Positions 32,390 through 41,573 are shown, counted from the stretch's first letter. The stretch: DNA of 64,000 nucleotides from an uncultured Clostridia bacterium (GCA_946411635.1 CAMKES010000005.1:1-64000), one strand, 5' to 3'. The notes: generated by a model from the sequence alone, not told the origin. Translations and numbers: made by a program.

Positions 32390-33849
32390 TGATCTCGATC
32401 GGTTTCGACGACAGGGGAAAGATCGGACTGCAGTACGTTCTGGAGTCGCTGCACGCATGCAGCCCGTTCGGGATCGAGCGGGTGCAGAAGCTGCGCTTTT
32501 ATTCGCCCGCGGAACGCGCCGCGCTCGAAACGGAGCTCGGAAACGTCGAACGCGCGAAAAACGCCGCCGGCGCCTGCGCCGCGCAGTACGAAGCGATCAT
32601 GGCGGCACTCTGTCAGCTCAAGGACGTCCGCGGCTCTCTGAAACGGCTTTCGGCGGAGGAAACGCTCGATCACGTGGAGCTGTTCGAGATCAAGGGCTTT
32701 CTGCTGCGCATTGCGGACCTGATCCCGCTGTTTGCGGAAATGAACGAAACGGTGCGCGCGGAGGGCATCGCGTTTCACGATCCCGAACCGGCGCTCGACG
32801 TGCTCGATCCGGAGCGGACGCGCTCGCGCGGGTTCTACATTCCCGACGGCGCGACCGAAGCGCTGAAACGAATCCGTGCGGAAAAGAAGCGCCTGGAACA
32901 GCGGCTGTACGAGGCGGAAACGGAGCCCGAAAAGAACGAGATCCGGCTTTTGCGCACGCGCGTCTGCGCCGACGAGGAGGCGGAGGAGCGCACGGTCCGG
33001 AAGGCGATGTGCGAAAAGCTGCGGCCTTTCGTGTCGGCGATGCTGTCCGACGCGGACGCGGCGGGACGGCTCGATTTTCTGATCCAGAAGGCGCTGTTCG
33101 CCGTGCGGTACGGCGCCGTGCGTCCCGGGATCACGGAGACGGCGCTGGAGCTTATCGATATGACGAACCCGGAGCTGGTCGACCTGCTGAAGGGAAAGGG
33201 CCGCGCGTTCGTGCCCGTTTCGATCGCGGCGGACCGCGGGGCGACGGTCATCACCGGCGCGAACATGGGCGGCAAGAGCGTCGCCATGAAGACGGTCGCG
33301 CTGAACGTGCTTCTGATGCACGCGGGGTTTTTGGTCTGCGCGAAGCAGGCGCGGATCCCGATGTTTTCGTGCGTGAAGATGCTGTTCGACGACGCGCAGT
33401 CGATGCAGTCCGGACTCTCCGGTTTCGGCTCGGAGATCGTGCGGTTCAACGAGGCGCTCGAAGAGGCGGAGAAGGGCTATTCGCTGTTCCTGCTCGACGA
33501 GTTTGCGCGCGGAACGAACCCGGACGAGGGCGCAGTCATCGTGCAGGCGGTCACGCGGTACCTGAACGGCGTCAACGCGATCTCGATCCTCGCGACGCAT
33601 TACGACGGCGTCGCGGCATACGCGAAAACGCACTATCAGATCGTCGGCCTCCGCGACGTCGATCCGGAATCGATCCGCGCCGAGCTGGCGTCCGGAACGG
33701 CGGACGGTCCTGCGGTCATCGCGCGGCACATGGACTACGGTCTTTACCGCGTCGACGGAAAGGCGGACTGCCCGAAGGACGCGCTGCATATCTGCCGCAT
33801 GCTGTCGATGAAACCGGAGATCCTGGAGCGCATCGAAACGGCGTACTGA
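32389..33849 (+). CDS. kamC: KamC, MutS-related ATPase of the lysine fermentation cluster
   Basis: A 486-residue protein with a MutS-type ABC ATPase at the C-terminus: Walker A GANMGGKS (290-297), QSGLSGFGSE signature region, Walker B FLLDEFARGTNPDEG, and ATHYD. The N-terminal 280 residues include a helical lever-like part (about 155-215) but no mismatch-recognition domain, so it is not a repair MutS. Homologues accompany lysine 5,6-aminomutase and ornithine 4,5-aminomutase genes. A role in exchanging damaged cobalamin on the mutase is a hypothesis. It starts at the overlapping ATG of kamB. Confidence 0.8.
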   Translation: MISIGFDDRGKIGLQYVLESLHACSPFGIERVQKLRFYSPAERAALETELGNVERAKNAAGACAAQYEAIMAALCQLKDVRGSLKRLSAEETLDHVELFEIKGFLLRIADLIPLFAEMNETVRAEGIAFHDPEPALDVLDPERTRSRGFYIPDGATEALKRIRAEKKRLEQRLYEAETEPEKNEIRLLRTRVCADEEAEERTVRKAMCEKLRPFVSAMLSDADAAGRLDFLIQKALFAVRYGAVRPGITETALELIDMTNPELVDLLKGKGRAFVPVSIAADRGATVITGANMGGKSVAMKTVALNVLLMHAGFLVCAKQARIPMFSCVKMLFDDAQSMQSGLSGFGSEIVRFNEALEEAEKGYSLFLLDEFARGTNPDEGAVIVQAVTRYLNGVNAISILATHYDGVAAYAKTHYQIVGLRDVDPESIRAELASGTADGPAVIARHMDYGLYRVDGKADCPKDALHICRMLSMKPEILERIETAY

Positions 33850-33861
33850 GCCGTTTTTTCC

Positions 33862-33891
33862 TTGACAACGGACCTGAAAATCGGGTATAAT
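33862..33891 (+). promoter_or_regulatory. Promoter of the lysine riboswitch/kal operon
   Basis: TTGACA (33862-33867), an 18-bp spacer and TATAAT (33886-33891). Transcription would start near 33898, a few bases before the aptamer. Confidence 0.85.
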
Positions 33892-33904
33892 TTTTATACA
33901 GTCT

Positions 33905-34074
33905 TCCATAGAGGTGCGATCGGCAGGGTACCCGTTTTGTCGGCTCGGGCAGTCGGAAAAAGCAGTGCGGGGAAGGGGCCGTTCGCCGAAGGGACCGGAA
34001 CGCCCGGACCGGTTTCTGGCGTCGCCGTGCAAGCGGGGATGCTGTCATGTTCAGCGAACATGGAGCGCTATTGG
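33905..34074 (+). promoter_or_regulatory. Lysine riboswitch (L-box) aptamer
   Basis: The conserved blocks of the lysine riboswitch occur in order: CCATAGAGGTGCGATCG (33906 on), GGGTAC, a GGGGAAGGGGCCGTTCGCCGAAGG-like block (split here at 33969-33992) with the invariant CGCCGAAG, CTGG, GCTGTCATG (34041-34049), and GGAGCGCTATTGG (34062-34074). The basal P1 helix pairs CCATAG with CTATTGG, with a bulged U. It precedes the complete lysine degradation operon, not biosynthesis or transport genes. The overlap of P1 with the following terminator argues for activation by lysine. Confidence 0.9.
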
Positions 34075-34104
34075 TCGTGTGTCGACCGACAGCGCCTTTT
34101 TTTT
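34065..34104 (+). terminator. Riboswitch-controlled terminator before kal
   Basis: A 13-bp stem with one mismatch and one wobble (34065-34077 with 34083-34095), a 5-nt loop, and a T-run at 34097-34104. The 5' arm GCGCTATTGG is also the 3' strand of aptamer helix P1, so formation of P1 when lysine is bound would prevent termination. Confidence 0.88.
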
Positions 34105-34154
34105 CGGGGAAGACGAGGTCCCATTGCAAAATTCACGATGAAGGAGAATCACAC

Positions 34155-34562
34155 ATGGAAAAACTGACATCTACGATCCGCCTCCGCATGAGCGCGAAGG
34201 ACGCGCATTACGGCGGAAATCTGGTCGACGGCGCGCATATGGTGCATCTGTTCGGCGACGTTGCGACCGAGCTTCTGATCAAGTGCGACGGCGACGAGGG
34301 CCTCTTCTGCGCATACGACACGGTCGAGTTTCTCGCGCCGGTCTACGCGGGCGACTACATCGAAGCGTACGGCGAGATCGACCGCATCGGCAACACCTCC
34401 CGCGGCATGAAATTCGAAGCGCGCAAGGTCATCCAGGCGCGTCCCGACATCAGCCCGAGCGCGGCCGAAGTGCTGCCCGAGCCGGTCGTGGTCTGCCGCG
34501 CGCACGGCACCTGCGTCACGCCGAAGGACTGCCAGCGCATCGATCGCAGTCAGGACAAATAA
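34155..34562 (+). CDS. kal: 3-aminobutyryl-CoA ammonia-lyase
   Basis: A 135-residue hotdog-fold protein: [22 protein letters not shown] and the later [21 protein letters not shown] match the family. It removes ammonia from L-3-aminobutyryl-CoA to give crotonyl-CoA in lysine fermentation. It is the first gene behind the lysine riboswitch; the AAGGAG site fixes the ATG at 34155, 50 bp after the terminator. kce follows 12 bp downstream. Context makes the call firm despite the short sequence. Confidence 0.9.
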   Translation: MEKLTSTIRLRMSAKDAHYGGNLVDGAHMVHLFGDVATELLIKCDGDEGLFCAYDTVEFLAPVYAGDYIEAYGEIDRIGNTSRGMKFEARKVIQARPDISPSAAEVLPEPVVVCRAHGTCVTPKDCQRIDRSQDK

Positions 34563-34574
34563 CGGAGGAACACG

Positions 34575-35402
34575 ATGGAAAAGCTGATCATCACCGCCGC
34601 CATCTGCGGCGCCGAAGTCACCAAGGCGAACAATCCCGCCGTTCCCTACACCGTCGAGGAAATGGTCCGCGAAGCGAAGCTCGCGTATGAAGCGGGCGCG
34701 GCGATCATTCACGTGCACGTCCGCGAGGACGACGGAACGCCCACGCAGGACCGCGAGCGCTTCCGCGTCGTCATGGACGCGATCCGCAAAGAGCTTCCCG
34801 ACGTCATCATGATCCCGTCGACCGGCGGCGCGACCGGCATGACGCCCGAAGAGCGTCTGCAGCCCACCGAGCTGTTCCCCGAAATGGCGACGCTCGACTG
34901 CGGCACCTGCAACTTCGGCGACGAGGTCTTTGAAAACACGATGCCCACGATGCGCGCGTTCGGCAAGCGCATGATCGAGAACCATATCAAGCCCGAATAC
35001 GAGTGCTTCGAGATCGGGCATCTCGACACCGTTCTCAACATGGCGAAGAAGGGCGAGGTCCCCGGCGCGCCGATGCAGTTCAACTTCGTGCTCGGCGTTC
35101 CCGGCTGCACGCCCGCGACCGTCGACAACCTTGCGTTCCTTGTCGGCAAGATCCCCGCGGGCTCGACCTGGACGGTCACCGGCGTCGGCAGATCCGCATG
35201 GACGATGGCCGCGGCCGGCATCATCATGGGCGGCAACGTCCGCGTCGGCTTCGAGGACAACGTGTACCTCGGAAAAGGACACAAGGCGGCAAGTAACGGC
35301 GAGCTCGTCGAAAAGGTCGTGCGTCTTGCAAAGGAACTGGGCCGCGAGATCGCAACGCCCGACGAAGCGCGCGCGATCCTCGGCATGCCCGCCCGCAAAT
35401 AA
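34575..35402 (+). CDS. kce: 3-keto-5-aminohexanoate cleavage enzyme
   Basis: A 275-residue (beta/alpha)8 BKACE-family protein. H46 and H48 in IIHVHVR are zinc ligands, and the PSTGGATG, FEIGHLD and GSTWTVTGVGR segments follow. It condenses 5-amino-3-oxohexanoate with acetyl-CoA, releasing acetoacetate and L-3-aminobutyryl-CoA. It sits between kal and kdd as in known lysine fermentation clusters. A GGAGGAA site precedes the ATG. Confidence 0.93.
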   Translation: MEKLIITAAICGAEVTKANNPAVPYTVEEMVREAKLAYEAGAAIIHVHVREDDGTPTQDRERFRVVMDAIRKELPDVIMIPSTGGATGMTPEERLQPTELFPEMATLDCGTCNFGDEVFENTMPTMRAFGKRMIENHIKPEYECFEIGHLDTVLNMAKKGEVPGAPMQFNFVLGVPGCTPATVDNLAFLVGKIPAGSTWTVTGVGRSAWTMAAAGIIMGGNVRVGFEDNVYLGKGHKAASNGELVEKVVRLAKELGREIATPDEARAILGMPARK

Positions 35403-35444
35403 GGAATCAACCCATTCAAATACTTTTTTTCAGGAGGAATTATC

Positions 35445-36497
35445 ATGGAACAGTTAAAGGGCAATAAGTACGGTACCCACCGCGTCATCGAGCCGAAGGG
35501 CGTTCTGACCCAGGCGGCATGGAAGATCGACAACGACATGACCAAGCGCTATTCGAACGAGATCATCTGCGACGTCATCTCTCTGAACATCGACTCCGCG
35601 TCGTTCACGCAGATCGAAGAAGCGTGCGGCGGCGACGAGCAGAAGATCGGCGAAATGATCCTCGGCATCGTCGCGGAGCGCGGCAAGCAGCAGAACCCGG
35701 TCACCGGTTCCGGCGGCATGTTCATCGGCAAGGTCGCCTACATCGGCGAAGACCTTCTGAAGAAGCCGGACTTCGACCTGAAAGTCGGCGACAAGATCGC
35801 GTCGCTCGTTTCCCTGTCCATGACGCCGCTGAAGATCGACCGCATCAAGGCGATCCATAAGGACATCGACCGCGTCGATATCGACGGTCAGGCCGTTCTG
35901 TTCGAGTCCGCGATCTACGCGAAGCTCCCCGAGGACATGTCCGAAGCGCTGGCGCTCGCCGCGCTCGACGTGGCAGGCGCGCCCGCGCAGGCAAGAAAGC
36001 TCCCGAAGGAAGGCGATTCCGTGCTGATCCTCGGCGCAAACGGCAAGTCCGGCGTGCTCTGCGGCTGGGAAGCGCTGAAGAAGGTCGGCCCGAACGGCAA
36101 GGTCGTCGGCGTCGTAAGGAACCCGAAGCAGGTCCCCGCGCTGATCGAGCTCGGCGTATACACCGACGTGATCGTGGCCGACTGCACGAAGCCGGTCGAA
36201 GTGCTGGAAAAGGCGCTTGAAGTCAACGGCGGCAGGGAATACGACATCTCCATCTGCTGCGTCAACATCGAATCCTGCGAGATGAGCGCGATCCTCCCGG
36301 TCCGCGACGACGGTCTCGTTTACTTCTTCTCGATGGCGACCTCCTTCACGAAGGCGGCGCTCGGCGCGGAGGGCGTGGGCAAGGACGTCACCATGATCGT
36401 CGGCAACGGCTACACCAAGAACCATGCCGAGATCACGCTGAACGTGCTGCGCGAGAACGAGAAGCTCCGCAAGCTTTTCGACGAAAAATACTGCTGA
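35445..36497 (+). CDS. kdd: L-erythro-3,5-diaminohexanoate dehydrogenase
   Basis: A 350-residue NAD(P)-dependent dehydrogenase, starting KGNKYGTHRVIEPKG as typical for Kdd, with a nucleotide-binding ILGANGKSG(V)LCG segment (about 194-205) in a medium-chain-dehydrogenase-like frame. It oxidatively deaminates 3,5-diaminohexanoate to 5-amino-3-oxohexanoate. The CAGGAGGAA site precedes the ATG. A bulged hairpin (36507-36544) separates it from kamA. Confidence 0.93.
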   Translation: MEQLKGNKYGTHRVIEPKGVLTQAAWKIDNDMTKRYSNEIICDVISLNIDSASFTQIEEACGGDEQKIGEMILGIVAERGKQQNPVTGSGGMFIGKVAYIGEDLLKKPDFDLKVGDKIASLVSLSMTPLKIDRIKAIHKDIDRVDIDGQAVLFESAIYAKLPEDMSEALALAALDVAGAPAQARKLPKEGDSVLILGANGKSGVLCGWEALKKVGPNGKVVGVVRNPKQVPALIELGVYTDVIVADCTKPVEVLEKALEVNGGREYDISICCVNIESCEMSAILPVRDDGLVYFFSMATSFTKAALGAEGVGKDVTMIVGNGYTKNHAEITLNVLRENEKLRKLFDEKYC

Positions 36498-36506
36498 ACA
36501 CGAAAC

Positions 36507-36544
36507 GACGGGAGCAGGAAAAAACTGCTCTCGCCGTCTTTCAT
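36507..36544 (+). promoter_or_regulatory. Intra-operon hairpin between kdd and kamA
   Basis: GACGG-GAGCAG pairs with CTGCTC-(TCG)-CCGTC around an A-rich loop, followed by a short T stretch. It could be a partial terminator or an mRNA processing/stability element that tunes kamADE relative to kal-kce-kdd. Confidence 0.4.
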
Positions 36545-36565
36545 TCCGACAACAGGAGGATCATT

Positions 36566-37816
36566 ATGAAAACCCGCAACGGCCTTTTTGCCGACGTTCC
36601 GGAAGAACAGTGGAACGACTGGCACTGGCAGGTTAGAAACCGCGCCGAAACGCTTGACGATCTCAAAAAGATCATGACGCTGACCCCCGAAGAGGAGGAC
36701 GGCGTGAAAAAGACGCTCGGCAAGCTCCGCATGGCGATCACGCCGTACTATCTTTCGCTGATCGATCTCGACGATCCGTACGATCCGATCCGCAAGATGG
36801 CGATCCCGCGCGCCGAGGAGCTCGAGTACGCCGATTACGAAGACGCCGATCCGCTGCACGAGGATACCGACTCGCCGACGCCGGGCCTCACGCACCGCTA
36901 TCCCGACCGCGTCCTGTTCCTGATCACGGATATGTGCTCCATGTACTGCCGTCACTGCACGCGCCGCCGCTTTGCGGGGCAGAACGACTGCGGCGTTCCG
37001 ATGGCGCAGATCGACAAGTGCATCGAATATATCGCAAACCATCCCGAAGTGCGCGACGTGCTTCTTTCCGGCGGCGACGCGCTGATGGTCGGCGACGCGG
37101 TGCTCGAAAGCATCATTTCCCGTCTTCGCGAGATCCCGCACGTCGAGATCATCCGTCTCGGCTCGCGCACGCCGGTCGTCTGCCCGCAGCGCATCACGCC
37201 CGAGCTTTGCGCCATGCTCAAAAAGTATCATCCCATCTGGCTCAATACGCACTTCAACACGCCGAAGGAATTCACGCCCGAAGCCGCGAAGGCGTGCGCC
37301 ATGCTCGCGGACGCGGGCATCCCGCTGGGCAATCAGAGCGTGCTGCTCGCCGGCGTCAACGACTGCAGCCACGTCATGACGGAGCTCGTGCACGGGCTCG
37401 TCAAGATGCGCGTGCGCCCGTACTACATCTACGCCTGCGACCCGTCGCTCGGTCTTTCGCATTTCCGCACGCCGGTATCGAAGGGCATCGAGATCATGGA
37501 AGCGCTGCGCGGTCACACCTCCGGCTACTGCGTGCCCACGTTCGTGGTCGACGCGCCGGGCGGCGGCGGCAAGACGCCCGTCATGCCGAACTATCTGATC
37601 TCGCAGACGCCGAGAAAGGTCATCCTTCGCAACTTCGAGGGCGTCATCACGTCCTACACCGAGCCCGAGCACTACGTGCAGAACTGCCATTGCGACGTCT
37701 GCACGGGCAAGCGCAGGATCGACAAGACCGGCGTCGCATGGGTCGCCGAAGGCACGAAGCAGCACTATCTCGAGCCGACGAAGCTGCTCCGCAACGAGCG
37801 TCACGTCAAGCACTGA
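36566..37816 (+). CDS. kamA: L-lysine 2,3-aminomutase
   Basis: A 416-residue radical SAM, PLP-dependent mutase. The cluster motif is C124-x3-C128-x2-C131 (CSMYCRHC), Lys336 in DAPGGGGKTP binds PLP, and CHCDVCTG near the C-terminus matches the family's zinc cysteines. It converts L-lysine to L-beta-lysine, the first step of the pathway. Length is the same as the Clostridium subterminale enzyme. An AGGAGG site precedes the ATG. kamD follows after 9 bp. Confidence 0.96.
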   Translation: MKTRNGLFADVPEEQWNDWHWQVRNRAETLDDLKKIMTLTPEEEDGVKKTLGKLRMAITPYYLSLIDLDDPYDPIRKMAIPRAEELEYADYEDADPLHEDTDSPTPGLTHRYPDRVLFLITDMCSMYCRHCTRRRFAGQNDCGVPMAQIDKCIEYIANHPEVRDVLLSGGDALMVGDAVLESIISRLREIPHVEIIRLGSRTPVVCPQRITPELCAMLKKYHPIWLNTHFNTPKEFTPEAAKACAMLADAGIPLGNQSVLLAGVNDCSHVMTELVHGLVKMRVRPYYIYACDPSLGLSHFRTPVSKGIEIMEALRGHTSGYCVPTFVVDAPGGGGKTPVMPNYLISQTPRKVILRNFEGVITSYTEPEHYVQNCHCDVCTGKRRIDKTGVAWVAEGTKQHYLEPTKLLRNERHVKH

Positions 37817-37825
37817 GGACCGGCT

Positions 37826-39388
37826 ATGGAAAGCAAACTCGGTCTGAATTTCGATCTGGTCAACGAGGCGCGGGCAAGCGCCGCACACGTTGCGGCCGAC
37901 GTGCAGCGCTTCATCGACCGGCATACCACCGTCACGGTGGAGCGCACCGTCTGCCGGCTTCTGGGCATCGACGGCGTCAACGACATGGACGTTCCCATGC
38001 CGAACGTGGTCGTCGACCGGCTGATGGACAGCGCGCTCCTGCCGCTCGGCGCGGCGTGGGTGCTCGGCACGGCGATGCTCGAAACGGGGCTCGACCCGCA
38101 GGGCGTCGCGGAAGCGATCGACCGCGGCGAGATCGATCTTGCAAAGCTCCCGCCGCACGGCGAGGAGGAGATCCGCCGCGCGCTGAAGCCGCACATCGAC
38201 GCGGCGATGGCGCGCATCAACAAAAACGTCGCGCAGCGCAGCGAATATCTCGGCCGCTTCGGCGACAAGCAGGGTCCGTACCTTTACATCATCGTCGCGA
38301 CCGGCAACATCTACGAGGACATCATCCAGGCGAAGGCCGGCGCGAAGCAGGGCGCGGACATCATCGCGGTCATCCGCACGACGGGCCAGTCGCTTCTGGA
38401 CTACGTTCCCTACGGCGCGACCACCGAGGGCTTCGGCGGCACCTACGCGACGCAGGAGAACTTCCGCCTGATGCGCGCCGCGCTCGACGAGGTCGGCGAG
38501 GAGCAGCACCGGTACATCCGGCTGTGCAACTACTGCTCGGGTCTGTGCATGCCCGAGATCGCGGCGATGGGCGCGCTCGAACGGCTCGACGTCATGCTGA
38601 ACGACGCGCTGTACGGCATCCTGTTCCGCGACATCAACATGCAGCGCACGATCGTCGACCAGTACTTCAGCCGCATCATCAACGGCTACGCGGGCGTCAT
38701 CATCAACACGGGCGAGGACAACTACCTCACCACCGACGACGCGATCACGTCCGCGCACACGGTGCTCGCTTCGCAGTTTCTGAACGAGGCGTTCGCGAAG
38801 TGCGCCGGCATGCGCGAGGAGCAGATGGGTCTCGGCCACGCGTTCGAGATGGATCCGTCCGTCGAGAACACGTTCCTCTATGAGCTTGCGCAGGCGCAGA
38901 TGGCGCGCGAGATCTTCCCGAAGGCGCCGCTGAAATACATGCCGCCGACGAAGTACATGACCGGCAACATTTTCCGCGGGCACATCCAGGACGCGCTGTT
39001 CAACATGGTCACGATCCTGACGAATCAGAAGCTGCATCTTCTGGGCATGATGACCGAGGCGATCCACACGCCGTTCATGTCCGACCGCGCGCTGTCGATC
39101 GAGAACGCGCAGTACATCTTCCGCACGATGAAGGACCTCGGCGACGAGCTCACGTTCAAGGAGGGCGGCATCATCCGCGCCCGCGCGAACGAGGTGCTGA
39201 CGAAGGCGACCGAGCTTCTGAAGGAGATCGAAACGCTCGGGCTGTTCACCACGCTCGAGAAGGGCATCTTCGCGGACGTCAAGCGCCCGAAGGACGGCGG
39301 CAAGGGATTGAACGGCGTCGTCATCAAGGACGAGCACTACTTCAATCCGTTTATTGAAGTGATGAAAGGCAAGGTGGCAAACGAATGA
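37826..39388 (+). CDS. kamD: Lysine 5,6-aminomutase alpha subunit
   Basis: A 520-residue TIM-barrel subunit (KLGLNFDLVNEARASA at the start, TGNIYEDIIQAKAGAKQGADIIAVIRTTGQSLLDYVP about 155-190). With KamE it moves the terminal amino group of beta-lysine to C5 using adenosylcobalamin and PLP, giving 3,5-diaminohexanoate. It overlaps kamE by 4 bp, consistent with fixed stoichiometry. Length and order are standard. Confidence 0.95.
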   Translation: MESKLGLNFDLVNEARASAAHVAADVQRFIDRHTTVTVERTVCRLLGIDGVNDMDVPMPNVVVDRLMDSALLPLGAAWVLGTAMLETGLDPQGVAEAIDRGEIDLAKLPPHGEEEIRRALKPHIDAAMARINKNVAQRSEYLGRFGDKQGPYLYIIVATGNIYEDIIQAKAGAKQGADIIAVIRTTGQSLLDYVPYGATTEGFGGTYATQENFRLMRAALDEVGEEQHRYIRLCNYCSGLCMPEIAAMGALERLDVMLNDALYGILFRDINMQRTIVDQYFSRIINGYAGVIINTGEDNYLTTDDAITSAHTVLASQFLNEAFAKCAGMREEQMGLGHAFEMDPSVENTFLYELAQAQMAREIFPKAPLKYMPPTKYMTGNIFRGHIQDALFNMVTILTNQKLHLLGMMTEAIHTPFMSDRALSIENAQYIFRTMKDLGDELTFKEGGIIRARANEVLTKATELLKEIETLGLFTTLEKGIFADVKRPKDGGKGLNGVVIKDEHYFNPFIEVMKGKVANE

Positions 39389-40173
39389 GCAGCGGACTGT
39401 ACAATACGCATAAGATCGAATTCGACACCACCCTCGACCTGACGCGCCTGAAGCCGTACGGCGACACGATGAACGACGGCAAGGTGCAGCTCTCTTTCAC
39501 GCTGCCGGTCAAGGACGACGAGCGCGGCGTGGAAGCGGCGCGGCAGATCGCGAAGAAGATGGGCCTCGACGAGCCGAACGTGACGTATCACGCCCCGCTC
39601 GACAAGGAGTTCACGTTCTACGTGGTCTACGGCAGCTGCGTGCACACCGTCAACTACGAGGACATCCACGTCATCACCGTCGAATCGGACGTGATGAGCA
39701 TGGAGGAGACGAACGACTACATCCGCGAGCACATCGGCCGCAAGGTCGTCATGGTCGGCGCGTCCACCGGCACCGACGCGCATACCGTCGGCATCGACGC
39801 GATCATGAACCGCAAGGGCTTTGCGGGGCATTACGGCGTGGAGCGCTACGAGATGATCGAGGCGTACAACCTCGGCTCGCAGGTCCCGAACGAGGACTTC
39901 ATCAAAAAGGCGCTCGAGGTCAACGCCGACGCGCTGCTGGTAAGCCAGACGGTCACGCAGAAGGACATCCACATCCAGAACCTGACGAACCTGATCGAGC
40001 TTCTGGAGGCGGAGGGTCTCCGCGACCGCTTCGTGGTGGTCTGCGGCGGACCGCGCATCACGCACGAGCTTGCCAAGGAGCTGGGCTTCGACGCGGGCTT
40101 CGGCGCGGGCACGTACGGCGACGACGTGGCAAGCTTCGTCGTCACGGAAATGGTCAAACGCGGCATGAAATAA
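39385..40173 (+). CDS. kamE: Lysine 5,6-aminomutase beta subunit (B12- and PLP-binding)
   Basis: A 262-residue subunit. The base-off cobalamin motif D131-x-H133-x2-G136 and Lys144 (in MNRKGFAGH), the position of the known PLP lysine in this subunit, are both present. A Rossmann-like B12 domain fills the C-terminal half. It starts at the ATGA overlap with kamD. An N-terminal dimerisation region (1-100) is conserved. Confidence 0.95.
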   Translation: MSSGLYNTHKIEFDTTLDLTRLKPYGDTMNDGKVQLSFTLPVKDDERGVEAARQIAKKMGLDEPNVTYHAPLDKEFTFYVVYGSCVHTVNYEDIHVITVESDVMSMEETNDYIREHIGRKVVMVGASTGTDAHTVGIDAIMNRKGFAGHYGVERYEMIEAYNLGSQVPNEDFIKKALEVNADALLVSQTVTQKDIHIQNLTNLIELLEAEGLRDRFVVVCGGPRITHELAKELGFDAGFGAGTYGDDVASFVVTEMVKRGMK

Positions 40174-40212
40174 GCCGCTTCGATACACACGAATTCATCA
40201 AGGAGGCTGAAT

Positions 40213-40905
40213 ATGGCAAAGAAACCGGTACTCACTGCTATGGAAGCAGCGAAAATGATTCCCGACGGCGCAACGATCATGTGCGGCGGCTTTCTCGCCT
40301 GCGGACAGGCGCGCGCCATCGTCAAGGAACTCGTCAAGCTCGGCACCAAGGATCTGACGCTGATCGCGAACGACATGGGCCGCGCGGTCGGTCCGATGGG
40401 CGAGGAGTTCTTCGGTATCGCGGAGCTCATCCACAACCATCAGGTCAAGCGCGTTATCGCGACGCACGTCGGCATGACGCCGGAGGTCGGCGAACAGATG
40501 AACGCCGGCACGCTGGAAGTCAATCTGATCCCGCAGGGCTCGATGGCGGAGTGCATCCGCGCGGGCGGCGCGGGTCTGGGCGGCGTTCTGACCCCAGTCG
40601 GCGTCGACACGCTGATCGAGGAAAGCCCGCTGTGCATGGGCAAGCAGGTCATCAACGGCAAAGAATACCTGCTGATGGCGCCGCTGCATGCGGACTTCGC
40701 CCTGCTCGGCACCTATAAGTGCGACGAAGCCGGCAACTGCTGGTACAAGGGCACGATGCGCAACTTCAACACGGTCATGGCGACCGCGGCGGATACCGTC
40801 ATCGCCGAGACCGAATACCTCGTTCCCGTCGGCGAGATCGAGCCCGAGAACATCCACACCTACGGCATGTGCGTCGACTACATCGTGGAAGGAGAGAGAA
40901 AGTAA
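40213..40905 (+). CDS. atoD: Butyrate-acetoacetate CoA-transferase, subunit A
   Basis: A 230-residue family I CoA-transferase subunit (VLTAMEAAKMIPDGATIMCGGFLACGQA, later GSMAECIRAGGAGLGGVLTPVG). With the B subunit it transfers CoA from butyryl-CoA to the acetoacetate released by Kce, producing butyrate and acetoacetyl-CoA. Its place directly after kamE, in the riboswitch operon, supports this over generic acetate CoA-transferase. AAGGAGGC precedes the ATG. Confidence 0.9.
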   Translation: MAKKPVLTAMEAAKMIPDGATIMCGGFLACGQARAIVKELVKLGTKDLTLIANDMGRAVGPMGEEFFGIAELIHNHQVKRVIATHVGMTPEVGEQMNAGTLEVNLIPQGSMAECIRAGGAGLGGVLTPVGVDTLIEESPLCMGKQVINGKEYLLMAPLHADFALLGTYKCDEAGNCWYKGTMRNFNTVMATAADTVIAETEYLVPVGEIEPENIHTYGMCVDYIVEGERK

Positions 40906-41573
40906 TGGATAAGAACGAAATCAAAGCTTTCATCGCAAAGCGCTGCGCGAAAGAACTGAAGGACGGCGACGTCGTCAACCTCGGCATCGGCCTTCCCACC
41001 ATGATCCCCGGCTTCCTTCCCGAGGGCGTCGATCTCGTCATCCATGCCGAGCTCGGCATCGTCGGCGCGGGCGCGACCCCCAAAGAGGGCGACGCGAACT
41101 ACGATCCGTACCACGTCGTGGACGCGGGCGGCAACGTCGCATCCGTGGCGTTCGGCGGCGGCTTCATCGATTCCGCAACGAACTTCGGTCTGATCCGCGG
41201 CGGTCACGTCGACGCGTGCTTCCTCGGCGCGCTCGAGGTCGACCAGGAGGGCAACCTCGCCAACTGGATCATCCCCGGCAAGCGCATGCCCGGCATGGGC
41301 GGCGCAATGGACCTGTGCGTCGGCGCGCGCAACTGCATCGTCTGCATGGAGCACACCGCGAAGGGCAATCCGAAGATCCTCGAAAAGTGCCGTCTCCCGC
41401 TGACCGCTTCGCACTGCGTGAAGAAGATCATCACCGAGATGTGCGTGCTCGAAGTCACGCCGAACGGCCTTCTGATGACCGAGATCAACCCGGAATTCAC
41501 CGTGGACCAGGTCAAGGCCGCGACCGCCGCGCCCATTACCGTGGCGGAAAACCTCAAGAGCATGATCGACTGA
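40905..41573 (+). CDS. atoA: Butyrate-acetoacetate CoA-transferase, subunit B
   Basis: A 222-residue subunit whose Glu49, in IHAELGIVG, is at the position of the catalytic glutamate of SCOT-type enzymes (usually within SENG; here AELG). GMGGAMDL and VGARNCIVCMEHTAKG follow as in the family. It starts at the TAATG overlap with atoD behind GGAAGGAGAGA, and ends the operon before two terminators. Confidence 0.9.
   Translation: MDKNEIKAFIAKRCAKELKDGDVVNLGIGLPTMIPGFLPEGVDLVIHAELGIVGAGATPKEGDANYDPYHVVDAGGNVASVAFGGGFIDSATNFGLIRGGHVDACFLGALEVDQEGNLANWIIPGKRMPGMGGAMDLCVGARNCIVCMEHTAKGNPKILEKCRLPLTASHCVKKIITEMCVLEVTPNGLLMTEINPEFTVDQVKAATAAPITVAENLKSMID

Noticed and set aside
32389..33849. DNA mismatch repair MutS
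   Set aside because: No mismatch-recognition domain, wrong length, and location between kamB and the lysine riboswitch; KamC is the better name.
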